A DNA stretch of 64,000 bases from JAAZIN01 sp964441025 (GTDB lineage Bacteria; Bacillota; Dethiobacteria; DTU022), in assembly GCA_964441025.1 (NCBI GenBank), contig CAYTXG010000001.1, forward strand, positions 124,001 through 188,000. Reading direction: 5' to 3'. Under the pieces are notes generated by a model. It saw only the letters and a program-made list of their open reading frames with translations, searched no databases and had not been told where the DNA came from. This document shows, piece after piece, positions 34,076 through 42,426 of the stretch (the stretch's first letter is position 1; every line of letters starts with the position of its first letter). Both the position numbers and the translations under genes were made by a program.

Positions 34076-35845
34076 ATGCAGGATCTTACACCGCTATGGG
34101 AGCTCGATACGATTTTTCCCGGCGGGAGCAACTCCGCTGAGCTGGAGGTGTGGCTGGAGAGGCTGGCTGAGGATATCGCCGCCCTGCAGGAGCCGGCTCT
34201 TGCGGATGAGGATACGGAACGGTGGCGGCAGTTCATCGACAGAATCCAGGATATTGCGGCCAGGCTGGGGCAGGCCTCCTCCTTTATCCACTGTCTTGTC
34301 GCCGGGGATGTCAAAGACGGAGGGGCCAGGCTGCTCGGCGGGCGCCTGCAGCAGCTGGAGGCCTCGTTCAAATCGGTGATGGCCGCCTTTGATCAGAGCA
34401 TGCTGGCCCTGAGCGAAGCCGGGTGGCGGCGGTTGATGGCCAGGCCGGAGCTGGCGCCGCTGGCTTTCCCCCTTGATGAGCGCCGCACAAATGCACGTGA
34501 GAAAATGGCGCCGGAGCAGGAAAAACTGGTCATCGACCTGGCTGTGGACGGCTACCACGGCTGGTCCGATCAGTATGAGCTCGTTGCCGGCCGGATCAGC
34601 ATCCCCTGGGAGCGGAAGGGCCGGGTGGAGGCGCTCTCTGCCGGCCAGGCAAGGAATATTTTTGAAGATTCCGATCCGGAGGTAAGGGCGGCCATGGCGG
34701 TTAAGTGGGAGCAGGCCTGGGCGGATGAGGCTGAGCTCTGTGCGGATATCCTGAACCACCTCAGCGGGTTCAGGTTGAATCTTTACCGGCACCGGGGATG
34801 GAATAGCATCCTGAAAGAGCCCCTTACCCTTAACCGCATGTCTGCGGAGACCCTGGAGGTGATGTGGGATACTGTAGATAGGAATATGGATCCCTTTGTC
34901 CGTTATCTGGAGCGAAAAAAGGAGCTCCTGGGGCTGGAGCAGATCTCCTGGTTTGATCTGGATGCTCCGCTGGGAAATGTGAGCCGGAAATTCACCTTTA
35001 CCCGGGCCTGCCGTTTTGTGATGGAGCAGCTGGCCGGAGTATGTCCCCGGATGGCTCATTTCTGTGCCGGAGCCTTTCAGAAGCGCTGGGTGGAAGCGGA
35101 GGATCGCCCGGGAAAACGCGCCGGCGCCTTCTGCTGCAGCTTTCCCGTAAGCCGCGAATCCAGGGTGTTTATGACCTTCGCCGGCAGCCCGGGCAATGTC
35201 TTCACCCTGGCCCATGAAATGGGCCACGCTTACCACCATCATGTTATATCCGAACTGCCCTACCTGGCCCGGCGCTATGCCATGAATGTGGCCGAGACAG
35301 CATCCACATTTGCAGAAATGGTGGTGGCCGATGCCGCTGTGAAAAGGGCCGCCAACAGGGAGATGAAAATCGCCCTCCTTGACGGCAAGGTCGGAAACAG
35401 CGTTAGCTATTTTATGGATATCCGTGCCCGCTTTCTTTTTGAAAAGGCTTTTTACGAGCGTCGCCGCAGCGGTCCCGTGGGCGTTGAGGAGCTGAACCGG
35501 CTCATGTTGGAGGCGCAGAAAAGAGCCTACCGCAACAGCCTGGACCGCTACCATGCGCATTTCTGGGCTTCCAAGCTTCACTTCTACCTGACGCGCGTTC
35601 CTTTTTACAACTTCCCCTATACCTTTGGCTACCTCTTCAGTGCTGGCATATATGCCCTGGCCAGGGAAGGGGGGCGCGGCTTTGAGGAGCTCTACATCAA
35701 TCTGCTGCGGGATACGGGGCGCATGTGCGTTGAGGATCTGGCCGCCAGGCATCTGGGGATTGACCTTACGGAAGCTGCATTCTGGCAGCGCGCTGTGCAG
35801 ACGGCGGCGGCCGATGCCGCAGAGCTGCTCCGGCTCACGGAGTGA
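34076..35845 (+). CDS. pepF: M3 family oligoendopeptidase
   Basis: A 589-residue cytoplasmic zinc peptidase of the PepF group (clan MA) that hydrolyses short peptides. Visible are the zinc site LAHEMGHAYHHH (about residue 379) with the third ligand in ETASTFAEMV, and the C-terminal YTFGYLFSAGIYALAREG of oligoendopeptidases. ATG behind GAGGTGAGCATTA. The oppABCDF operon begins 357 bases downstream on the same strand, so uptake and cleavage of peptides are probably linked. Confidence 0.93.
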   Translation: MQDLTPLWELDTIFPGGSNSAELEVWLERLAEDIAALQEPALADEDTERWRQFIDRIQDIAARLGQASSFIHCLVAGDVKDGGARLLGGRLQQLEASFKSVMAAFDQSMLALSEAGWRRLMARPELAPLAFPLDERRTNAREKMAPEQEKLVIDLAVDGYHGWSDQYELVAGRISIPWERKGRVEALSAGQARNIFEDSDPEVRAAMAVKWEQAWADEAELCADILNHLSGFRLNLYRHRGWNSILKEPLTLNRMSAETLEVMWDTVDRNMDPFVRYLERKKELLGLEQISWFDLDAPLGNVSRKFTFTRACRFVMEQLAGVCPRMAHFCAGAFQKRWVEAEDRPGKRAGAFCCSFPVSRESRVFMTFAGSPGNVFTLAHEMGHAYHHHVISELPYLARRYAMNVAETASTFAEMVVADAAVKRAANREMKIALLDGKVGNSVSYFMDIRARFLFEKAFYERRRSGPVGVEELNRLMLEAQKRAYRNSLDRYHAHFWASKLHFYLTRVPFYNFPYTFGYLFSAGIYALAREGGRGFEELYINLLRDTGRMCVEDLAARHLGIDLTEAAFWQRAVQTAAADAAELLRLTE

Positions 35846-36202
35846 GGAGCCCCGGGCGGCGGAAATGGCCCCCCAATCCTCTCCCGATCCAATTGCGGAT
35901 GAGCGCACCCTGCCGGTGCCAAGGGTGAGTGTTACCACCCCTGTAATAACCCCCTGCCCGGATACGGACCGGACTTCTTTCCTGCCGGCAACAAAGCTGT
36001 CACGGCGGCTATTCCGGGAGCAGTCAGGAGATGTAAAACTTCGGACCAGGTATTTTCATGATCAGGCAGGAATCCTGCCTTCCGTATAGAACTAGATAAT
36101 TTTAAAGGTATATATCCCGATATTTGCAGAAAGGGGGGGGTGCCGGGGTATTTATGTGTGGAGCCGTTTTAGGTGCCATAAAATTACAAGGGGGTTTTAA
36201 AC
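35846..36202. other. Intergenic region, pepF to oppA
   Basis: 357 bases, no supported gene. It has the near-perfect palindrome AGGCAGGA-A-TCCTGCCT (36064-36080) followed by an AT-rich stretch, and a run of eight G (36133-36140), both likely in the oppA leader or promoter. Confidence 0.5.
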
Positions 36203-37828
36203 TTGAAGAGGAGCCTTACCATTATTGCGCTCATTCTGGGGTTGGCTCTCATTGCCGCCGGATGCAACGGCGGTGAAGGCGGCGAAGAAGGCAATGGCGC
36301 CGCTGATGAGATGGTTGTTACCTACAATGTGGGCACAGAACCGGAGACGCTGGACCCGGCTTTGATGACCGGGATTCCTGAATTTCACATGACCCTGCAG
36401 ATGTTCGAAGGGCTGACCAGACTGGATGCCGATTGCAACCCGCAGCCGGCCTGCGCCGAGAGCTGGGACGTCAGCGAAGATCAGACAGAATACACCTTCC
36501 ATCTGCGCGACGACCTGAAATGGTCCAACGGCGATCCGCTGACGGCATACGATTTTGAATTTGCCTGGAAGAGAGCCGTAGATCCTGATATAGCTGCTGA
36601 TTACTGCTACATGTTTGACCTCATCGAAGGGGCTACAGACTGCTACGAGGGTGAGGGTAGTGCCGATGATGTTGGAGTTACCGCTGTAGATGAGCAGACC
36701 CTGAAGGTGAAGCTGGTATCAGGAGCACCTTACTTCCTGGATCTCACTTCATTCCCGACGTACTATCCTTTGCACCAGGAGACAGTGAAGGCCGATGACG
36801 AGGGCTGGCATCTGAAGCCCGAAACAACCATTGTGAACGGGCCTTTCAAGCTGGAGAAAAGGGAGCAGGGGCGGCTGGAGTATGTTCCCAATGAGTATTA
36901 CTGGGATGCGGGCGCAGTGAAGCTGGCCCGCCTGATCTTCACCATGGTGGAAGAGCTTAACACCGAGCTGACCATGTTCGAAAACGGTGAAGTGGATATG
37001 ACCCATACCGTCCCCGGCCCGGAGATCCCCCGGCTGAAGCAGGAGCTGCCCGATGAGCTGAACATTTTCCCCTATCTGGGCACATACTACTATATTTTCA
37101 ACTGCGAAAGAGAGCCCTTTGATGATGCCAGGGTGCGCAAAGCTCTGACCATGGCCATAGATCGCAAGGCTATCTGCGAAGAGGTCACCCAGGGCGGCGA
37201 GCTTCCGGCTTTTGCCTACGTTCCCCCCGGCATTGCCGACGTTGCTGAAGGTTCCGATTTCCGTGAGGTGGGCGGAGACTTCTACGAGGAGGATGTCGAA
37301 GAGGCGAAAGCTCTGCTCGCCGAGGCGGGTTATCCCGACGGCGAAGGCTTCCCCTCCTTTGAAATTCTCTACAACACCCATGACATGCACAAGATCATTG
37401 CCGAGGCGATCATGGAGATGTGGGAGCAGAACCTGGGCATCACCGGGATCACCCTGACGAACCAGGAATGGGGCACCTACCTGCAGACCCGTGACGAGGG
37501 CAACTTTGAAGTGTCCCGGGCCGGCTGGATCGGGGATTATGTTGAGCCTAACAGCTTCCTCGACATGTGGAAGACTGGCAGCGGCAACAACAATACCCAG
37601 TGGGGCGATGAGCGTTACGATGCGATCATCAAGGAGCTGGTCACCCTTGCCGATCCTGCGGACCGCATGCCTCTGATGCATGAGCAGGAAGAGATCCTGA
37701 TGGAAAATATGCCCATCATGCCGGTGTACTACTACACCAGCCCCATGATGGTCAACAGCAAGCTGAAAGGATATCTCTACCTGACCACCGGCGGCCTTGA
37801 CTTCAAAACCGCCTACTTGGAACAGTAA
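36203..37828 (+). CDS. oppA: Oligopeptide ABC transporter substrate-binding lipoprotein
   Basis: A 541-residue family 5 solute-binding protein with a lipoprotein signal (ALIAAGC, Cys at 21). Typical motifs are NVGTEPETLDPAL, the signature YTFHLRDDLKWSNGDPLTAYDFEFAWKR region (about 98-125), and VRKALTMAIDRKAIC. It would bind oligopeptides outside the membrane and deliver them to OppBC. The start is TTG 36203 after GGGGG. A large stem-loop lies between it and oppB and may help keep oppA in excess. Confidence 0.93.
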   Translation: MKRSLTIIALILGLALIAAGCNGGEGGEEGNGAADEMVVTYNVGTEPETLDPALMTGIPEFHMTLQMFEGLTRLDADCNPQPACAESWDVSEDQTEYTFHLRDDLKWSNGDPLTAYDFEFAWKRAVDPDIAADYCYMFDLIEGATDCYEGEGSADDVGVTAVDEQTLKVKLVSGAPYFLDLTSFPTYYPLHQETVKADDEGWHLKPETTIVNGPFKLEKREQGRLEYVPNEYYWDAGAVKLARLIFTMVEELNTELTMFENGEVDMTHTVPGPEIPRLKQELPDELNIFPYLGTYYYIFNCEREPFDDARVRKALTMAIDRKAICEEVTQGGELPAFAYVPPGIADVAEGSDFREVGGDFYEEDVEEAKALLAEAGYPDGEGFPSFEILYNTHDMHKIIAEAIMEMWEQNLGITGITLTNQEWGTYLQTRDEGNFEVSRAGWIGDYVEPNSFLDMWKTGSGNNNTQWGDERYDAIIKELVTLADPADRMPLMHEQEEILMENMPIMPVYYYTSPMMVNSKLKGYLYLTTGGLDFKTAYLEQ

Positions 37829-37897
37829 GCTGTTTTTTGATTTCCAGTAAACGAGGGGTATGCTGAGAAAATAAAAACTGGAGGCGTACCTCTCCAT

Positions 37898-37962
37898 CGG
37901 GGAACGGACACGCCGCCCCGGCTCGCAGGCATCATTTCCGCCGGAGTGCGGTTCGTTCCCCG
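37898..37962 (+). promoter_or_regulatory. Stem-loop between oppA and oppB
   Basis: CGGGGAACG (37898-37906) pairs perfectly with CGTTCCCCG (37954-37962) around a 47-base GC-rich loop. There is no U tract, so it more likely stabilises the oppA mRNA or reduces readthrough than terminates fully. Confidence 0.5.
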
Positions 37963-37989
37963 GTTTGTGTAAAGGGGGTAGGGGAGGAC

Positions 37990-38925
37990 TTGTGGAACTA
38001 TCTAGTGCGGCGATTGCTCTATGCATTTTTGGCTCTTTTTGTTGTGGTTACGGTAACCTTCTTTTTCATGCACTCCATACCCGGCGGCCCCTTTCAGCGG
38101 GAGAAAGCCCTGCCGGAGGCGATCAAGAAAAATATCGAAGCCAGGTACAAGCTGGATCAGCCCCTTCACCTTCAGTATCTGGATTACCTGGTTCATCTGG
38201 CCAGGGGTGATCTTGGCCCCTCGTACAAATACCGGGGCCAGACTGTCAACGATATCATCGAGGCCAGGTTCCCTGTCTCCATGCAGCTGGGCGCCGTGGC
38301 TATCCTCATCGCTCTGCTGCTGGGGGTGCCGGCCGGGATTCTGGCGGCGCTGCATCAGAACAAGATCCCGGATCACGTGGTCATGTTTTTCAGCACCATC
38401 GGCATCGCCATGCCCAGCTTTGTCATCGGGACCCTTCTCATGTACTACCTTTCATATAAATGGGGGCTGTTGCCCTCGTCAACATGGGGCTCTCCCAGGC
38501 ATATCATCATGCCGGCTATTGCCCTGGCGGGGCTGCCCATGGCCTTTATCGCCCGCCTGACCCGTTCGAGCATGCTCGAGGTTTTGGGCCAGGACTACAT
38601 GAAAACCGCCGTGGCCAAGGGCCTGTCCCGGATACGCATCCTGTGGGTGCATGGAATTAAAAATGCAATCATTCCGGTAATTACCTACCTGGGCCCGCTG
38701 GTGGCCCAGATTTTAACGGGCAGTTTCATTGTGGAAAATATATTTGCCGTGCCCGGACTGGGCAAGCATTTTGTGATCAGCATCTACAACCGCGATTATA
38801 CCGTAATTCTCGGCGTGACTGTCTTTTTCTGTGTTTTGCTTATATTTGCCAATCTTTTTGTCGACCTGGTATATCCTCTTCTTGATCCCCGCATCCAGCT
38901 GAGCGCCGGAAAGGAGCAGGCTTGA
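37990..38925 (+). CDS. oppB: Oligopeptide ABC transporter permease OppB
   Basis: A 311-residue inner-membrane permease with six predicted helices, N-terminal WNYLVRRLLYAFLALFVV, and the ATPase-contacting EAA loop AKGLSRIRILWVHGIKNAIIPV. The start is TTG 37990 behind GGGGGTAGGGGAGGA. It pairs with OppC to form the channel. The stop is two bases before the oppC ATG (TGATATG). Confidence 0.93.
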   Translation: MWNYLVRRLLYAFLALFVVVTVTFFFMHSIPGGPFQREKALPEAIKKNIEARYKLDQPLHLQYLDYLVHLARGDLGPSYKYRGQTVNDIIEARFPVSMQLGAVAILIALLLGVPAGILAALHQNKIPDHVVMFFSTIGIAMPSFVIGTLLMYYLSYKWGLLPSSTWGSPRHIIMPAIALAGLPMAFIARLTRSSMLEVLGQDYMKTAVAKGLSRIRILWVHGIKNAIIPVITYLGPLVAQILTGSFIVENIFAVPGLGKHFVISIYNRDYTVILGVTVFFCVLLIFANLFVDLVYPLLDPRIQLSAGKEQA

Positions 38926-38926
38926 T

Positions 38927-39853
38927 ATGGCTCTATCTACGGATTTATTTAGACCGCTGCGAAAAAAAGAGCTCCAGGTTGAACTGGTCCGCCCGAGCAC
39001 AACGTACTGGCAGGATGCCTGGCGCAGGCTGAAGCAGAACCGGGTTGCCATGGGCAGCCTGGTCCTGATTGTACTGATCCTCCTTCTGGCCATATTCGGG
39101 CCCATATTTTCGCCCTACACCTACTCCGGGCAGGATTTCTCAAGGAAGAATCAGAAGCCCAGCGCGGCGCACTGGTTCGGCACCGACGGCCTGGGCCGCG
39201 ATCTCTTCACCAGGGTCCTGCACGGCGCCCGCATCTCCCTCTCCATCGGATTTGTGGCCGCACTGGTGGCTATGCTCGGTGTATTCTATGGGGGCATTTC
39301 CGGTTTTGCCGGGGGCTGGGTGGACAATGTGATGATGCGCTTTGTCGATATCATGTACAGCATTCCCTTTTTGCTCTGGGTGATCATGATGATGGTCTAC
39401 CTGAAAGAGATCCTTCCCGAAAATGCCGGGCTGATCTCCATGTATATCGCCCTGGCGCTGGTGTACTGGCTGGACATGGCCAGGATCGTGCGGGGGCAGA
39501 TCTTAAGCCTCAAGGAGCAGGAATTCATTTTGGCGGCGCATACCATCGGGGCTGCGCGGACCCGGATCCTGCTGCGGCACCTCATTCCCAACAGCATGGG
39601 CGCCGTAATCGTCACCGCAACGCTGGCCATACCCGAGGCCATCTTCACGGAGGCTTTCCTGAGCTTTATCGGACTGGGCGTCTCTGCGCCAAGGGCAAGC
39701 TGGGGGATGCTCGCTTCAGACGCCCTGGTCAGCCTGAAATCCTATCCGCATATGCTTTTCTTCCCTGCCGCAGCCATCTGTATTACCCTGCTGGCGTTCA
39801 ATTTTCTGGGCGACGGTTTACGGGATGCGCTCGATCCGAAGATGCGAAAGTAG
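38927..39853 (+). CDS. oppC: Oligopeptide ABC transporter permease OppC
   Basis: A 308-residue permease with an N-terminal cytoplasmic stretch, then a helix MGSLVLIVLILLLAIFGPIF, the periplasmic-side HWFGTDGLGRDLFTRVL motif typical of DppC/OppC, and the EAA loop IGAARTRILLRHLIPNSMG. ATG behind AAAGGAGCAGGCTTG. Confidence 0.93.
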   Translation: MALSTDLFRPLRKKELQVELVRPSTTYWQDAWRRLKQNRVAMGSLVLIVLILLLAIFGPIFSPYTYSGQDFSRKNQKPSAAHWFGTDGLGRDLFTRVLHGARISLSIGFVAALVAMLGVFYGGISGFAGGWVDNVMMRFVDIMYSIPFLLWVIMMMVYLKEILPENAGLISMYIALALVYWLDMARIVRGQILSLKEQEFILAAHTIGAARTRILLRHLIPNSMGAVIVTATLAIPEAIFTEAFLSFIGLGVSAPRASWGMLASDALVSLKSYPHMLFFPAAAICITLLAFNFLGDGLRDALDPKMRK

Positions 39854-39865
39854 GAGGTCTCTTTC

Positions 39866-40864
39866 ATGGAATATCTGTTGCAGGTGAAAAATCTCGAAGT
39901 TGAATTCAGGACCTATGCCGGGGTGGTCAGGGCGGTCCGCGGGGTGGATTTTGAAGTTGCGCCCGGTGAAGTGCTCGCCATCGTCGGCGAATCGGGCTGC
40001 GGTAAGAGCGTTACCGCGCAGTCGATCATGCAGCTCATTCCCTCCCCGCCTGGCAAGATCACCGGCGGCTCAATCATCTTCGACGGGGAAGAAATTTTAA
40101 AAAAGAACGAGCGGCAGATGCAGAGGATCAGGGGCAATTCTATCGGGATGATTTTCCAGGATCCCATGACCTATCTGAATCCCGTTTTATCAATTGCTGT
40201 ACAGGTTACAGAAAATCTCCGCCTGCACAAGGGCATGAGCAGGGCTCAGGCCGTGCAGCGGTCAGTGGAGCTGTTCAATCTTGTGGGCATACCGGAGCCG
40301 AAAATTCGCTTAAAGCAGTATCCGCACCAGTTCAGCGGGGGGATGCGGCAGCGGGTGATGATCGCCATGGCCCTGGCCTGTGAGCCGAAGCTGATCATCG
40401 CCGATGAGCCCACCACGGCGCTTGATGTGACTGTCCAGGCGCAGATCCTGGAGCTGATCAAAGAGCTGAAGGATCGTTTCCAAACGGCGGTTATCCTGAT
40501 CACCCATGACCTGGGGGTGGTGGCGGGCCAGGCCGACCGGATCCTGGTCATGTACGCCGGGCAGATTGTCGAAACCGGCGCCCTGGACAAGGTGCTGAAA
40601 AAGCCCTCCCACCCTTACACCTGGGGGTTGCTGAAATCGGTGCCCCGGCTGGATGCGGTAAAGGGTGAAAAATTAACCCCCATCTGGGGACAGCCGCCCG
40701 ATCTGCTGCAGCGTTTCACCAGCTGTCCCTTCATGCCCAGGTGCGATTTTGCCATGGGTATATGTGCGCGGGAGATGCCGCCCTTTTTCAACGGCGGCAG
40801 AGTCAGGTGCTGGCTCTACCATCCCCAGGCCCCGAAAGTGGAATTCAGGAAGGAGGTATCCTGA
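39866..40864 (+). CDS. oppD: Oligopeptide ABC transporter ATPase OppD
   Basis: A 332-residue ATPase with Walker A GESGCGKS (about residue 40), Q loop MIFQDPMTYLNPV, signature FSGGMRQRV, Walker B LIIADEPTTALD and switch LITHDLGVV. The C-terminal family-specific cysteine cluster CPFMPRCDFAMGIC (oligopeptide/dipeptide C-terminal region) is present. Starts at ATG with AGGAGGTC upstream; two bases separate its stop from the oppF ATG. Confidence 0.94.
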   Translation: MEYLLQVKNLEVEFRTYAGVVRAVRGVDFEVAPGEVLAIVGESGCGKSVTAQSIMQLIPSPPGKITGGSIIFDGEEILKKNERQMQRIRGNSIGMIFQDPMTYLNPVLSIAVQVTENLRLHKGMSRAQAVQRSVELFNLVGIPEPKIRLKQYPHQFSGGMRQRVMIAMALACEPKLIIADEPTTALDVTVQAQILELIKELKDRFQTAVILITHDLGVVAGQADRILVMYAGQIVETGALDKVLKKPSHPYTWGLLKSVPRLDAVKGEKLTPIWGQPPDLLQRFTSCPFMPRCDFAMGICAREMPPFFNGGRVRCWLYHPQAPKVEFRKEVS

Positions 40865-40866
40865 TC

Positions 40867-41856
40867 ATGGTCGCTACACCGGCCCAGGCGCCGATCCTGC
40901 AAGTTGACAAACTTAAGAAATATTTCCCTCAGGGCAGCGGCCTGTTCAGCCGCGGCAGAAGATGGCTGAAGGCTGTTGACGGCGTTACTTTTTCCATTCA
41001 GACCGGGGGCACCCTGGGACTCGTCGGCGAAAGCGGCTGCGGCAAAACCACCGTGGGCCGCACCCTCATCGGCCTGTACCGTCCCACGGCAGGCAGGGTT
41101 GTTTACAAGGGAACCGATCTGGCCAAAGCTACAGGCGCGCAGAGCCTGAAAAACAGGCGGCAAATGCAGATGATCTTTCAGGATCCGTACGCTTCCCTGA
41201 ATCCGAGGATGACAGTGGGCGACATCATCGGCGAGCCTGTGGATATTCACCAGCCCAAAATGCCCAGGAAGCAGCGGGCTGAGAGGATCAATGATCTGCT
41301 GAATATGGTCGGACTTAACCCCGAGCATGCCAACCGCTACCCTCATGAATTCAGCGGAGGCCAGCGCCAGCGCATCGGCATTGCCCGGGCACTGGCGGTG
41401 GAGCCGGAGCTCATTGTCTGCGATGAACCTGTCTCGGCCGTGGACGTCTCCATTCAGGCCCAGATCATCAACATGCTGGAGCAGCTTCAGGAAGAGCTTA
41501 ATTTGACGTACCTGGTTATTGCGCACGATCTCTCCATGGTCAAACATATTTCGGACTGTGTGGCGGTCATGTACCTGGGGAAAATAGTGGAGATTGTTGA
41601 GAGCGAAGAGCTTTACCACAACCCGCTTCATCCATACACCAGGGCCCTGCTCTCGGCGGTGCCCATTGCTGATCCCGACGTGGAACGCGAGCGCAAAAGG
41701 ATACTGATTGAGGGCGATTTGCCCAGCCCGGTGAATCCGCCGCCGGGGTGCTATTTTCACACCCGCTGCAACCGCGTGCTCCCGATATGCCGCGAAGAGG
41801 AACCGGAGATGCGGGAGCTGGATGGGGGCCACCTTGTAGCCTGCCACAACATTTAA
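40867..41856 (+). CDS. oppF: Oligopeptide ABC transporter ATPase OppF
   Basis: A 329-residue ATPase that works with OppD as the heterodimeric motor. Walker A GESGCGKTT, signature FSGGQRQRI, Walker B LIVCDEPVSAVD, switch IAHDLSMVKH, C-terminal cysteine site CYFHTRCNRVLPIC. ATG 40867 has AGGAAGGAGG upstream; an upstream in-frame extension lies within oppD and is rejected. Last gene of the opp operon. Confidence 0.94.
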   Translation: MVATPAQAPILQVDKLKKYFPQGSGLFSRGRRWLKAVDGVTFSIQTGGTLGLVGESGCGKTTVGRTLIGLYRPTAGRVVYKGTDLAKATGAQSLKNRRQMQMIFQDPYASLNPRMTVGDIIGEPVDIHQPKMPRKQRAERINDLLNMVGLNPEHANRYPHEFSGGQRQRIGIARALAVEPELIVCDEPVSAVDVSIQAQIINMLEQLQEELNLTYLVIAHDLSMVKHISDCVAVMYLGKIVEIVESEELYHNPLHPYTRALLSAVPIADPDVERERKRILIEGDLPSPVNPPPGCYFHTRCNRVLPICREEEPEMRELDGGHLVACHNI

Positions 41857-41886
41857 CCCGGAGGAACATGGAGGGACGAACAGGGG

Positions 41887-41913
41887 AACACGGAGGGACG
41901 GTTCTCCTGTGTT
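41887..41913. repeat. REP-like palindrome with AACAC arms
   Basis: AACACGGAGGGACGGTTCTC…TGTGTT, 27 bases. Same inner GGGACGGTTCT core as the other REP-like units but a third kind of outer arm. A partial copy (GAACATGGAGGGACGA) precedes it at about 41863-41879. Confidence 0.75.
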
Positions 41914-42023
41914 ATCTTGCTGTGTCGCCTTCGCCAACGGTACCCTGGCTCCCTTTCGACCGGGGGGGGGTGCTTTCCAATTCCGCCGTCCAGGTTGGCC
42001 TTTTTTTATCTTTTTATTGATGA

Positions 42024-42029
42024 TATAAT
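42024..42029 (+). promoter_or_regulatory. Candidate -10 element upstream of a small ORF
   Basis: A perfect TATAAT after a T-rich stretch; no good -35 at normal spacing. If used, it would start a ~300-base transcript that ends at the terminator at 42305. Confidence 0.35.
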
Positions 42030-42074
42030 GTACGCATTGTAATTTGCAAATTTTGCCCCTGGCCTGGAAAGGCA

Positions 42075-42191
42075 GTGCAGGTAAAGGAGGAGAAGAATCT
42101 GGCAAAGGTAAAGACCAGCAAGCAGCTTAAAAGGCAGCGTAAAAAAAGACGCAGAGCTAAAAAAAGAAAGAGATTGAAAGGCCGGACCTAG
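42075..42191 (+). CDS. Putative small Lys/Arg-rich protein (38 or 30 residues)
   Basis: A short open frame ending in TAG at 42189-42191. From GTG 42075 the product is 38 residues; from CTG 42099, eight bases after an ideal AAAGGAGG, it is 30 residues. The peptide (…SKQLKRQRKKRRRAKKRKR…) is about half Lys or Arg with no acidic residue after position 6, like small ribosome-associated or nucleic-acid-binding proteins. It lies alone between oppF and a strong terminator. I do not recognise the family; superficially it resembles the tiny basic ribosomal proteins. Coding is supported only by the ribosome site, base composition and isolation. Confidence 0.45.
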   Translation: MQVKEEKNLAKVKTSKQLKRQRKKRRRAKKRKRLKGRT

Positions 42192-42304
42192 TTGCACTGG
42201 CCTTTCGCCATGTGACAGGGGCTGTGAAAGACTGAAAAAAATAGAGCAATTATTTCTCCTTACAGGAGCTAGCCGCCAAGGCGAAGTATTGCAATCATCT
42301 TTTT

Positions 42305-42331
42305 CCGTAACCCCGGTTACGGTTTTTTCTT
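42305..42331 (+). terminator. Rho-independent terminator
   Basis: CCGTAACC-CC-GGTTACGG hairpin followed by TTTTTTCTTT. It ends the small-ORF (and possibly opp) transcript before serA. An 8-bp inverted repeat, GAAAGGCC/GGCCTTTC, also lies at 42176-42206. Confidence 0.9.
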
Positions 42332-42426
42332 TGACGGGCCCGGCGCTATGAAGCTTTATCTTTGCCCGGCGGTATGCTAATATCTTTCTTATATTGAGCA
42401 CAGTTCTATTTGACGGAGGTGTCGCA

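Noticed and set aside
34094..35938. 614-codon open frame antisense to pepF
   Set aside because: It is a GC-rich shadow of pepF, which has full zinc-peptidase motifs; the antisense translation shows no known motif.
35846..36089. Possible extra coding sequence after pepF
   Set aside because: The open frame is a continuation of a shadow frame inside pepF, with no start signal or motif of its own.
36749..38026. 425-codon open frame antisense to oppA and the oppA-oppB gap
   Set aside because: Shadow frame; the sense gene has a lipoprotein signal and family 5 binding-protein motifs.
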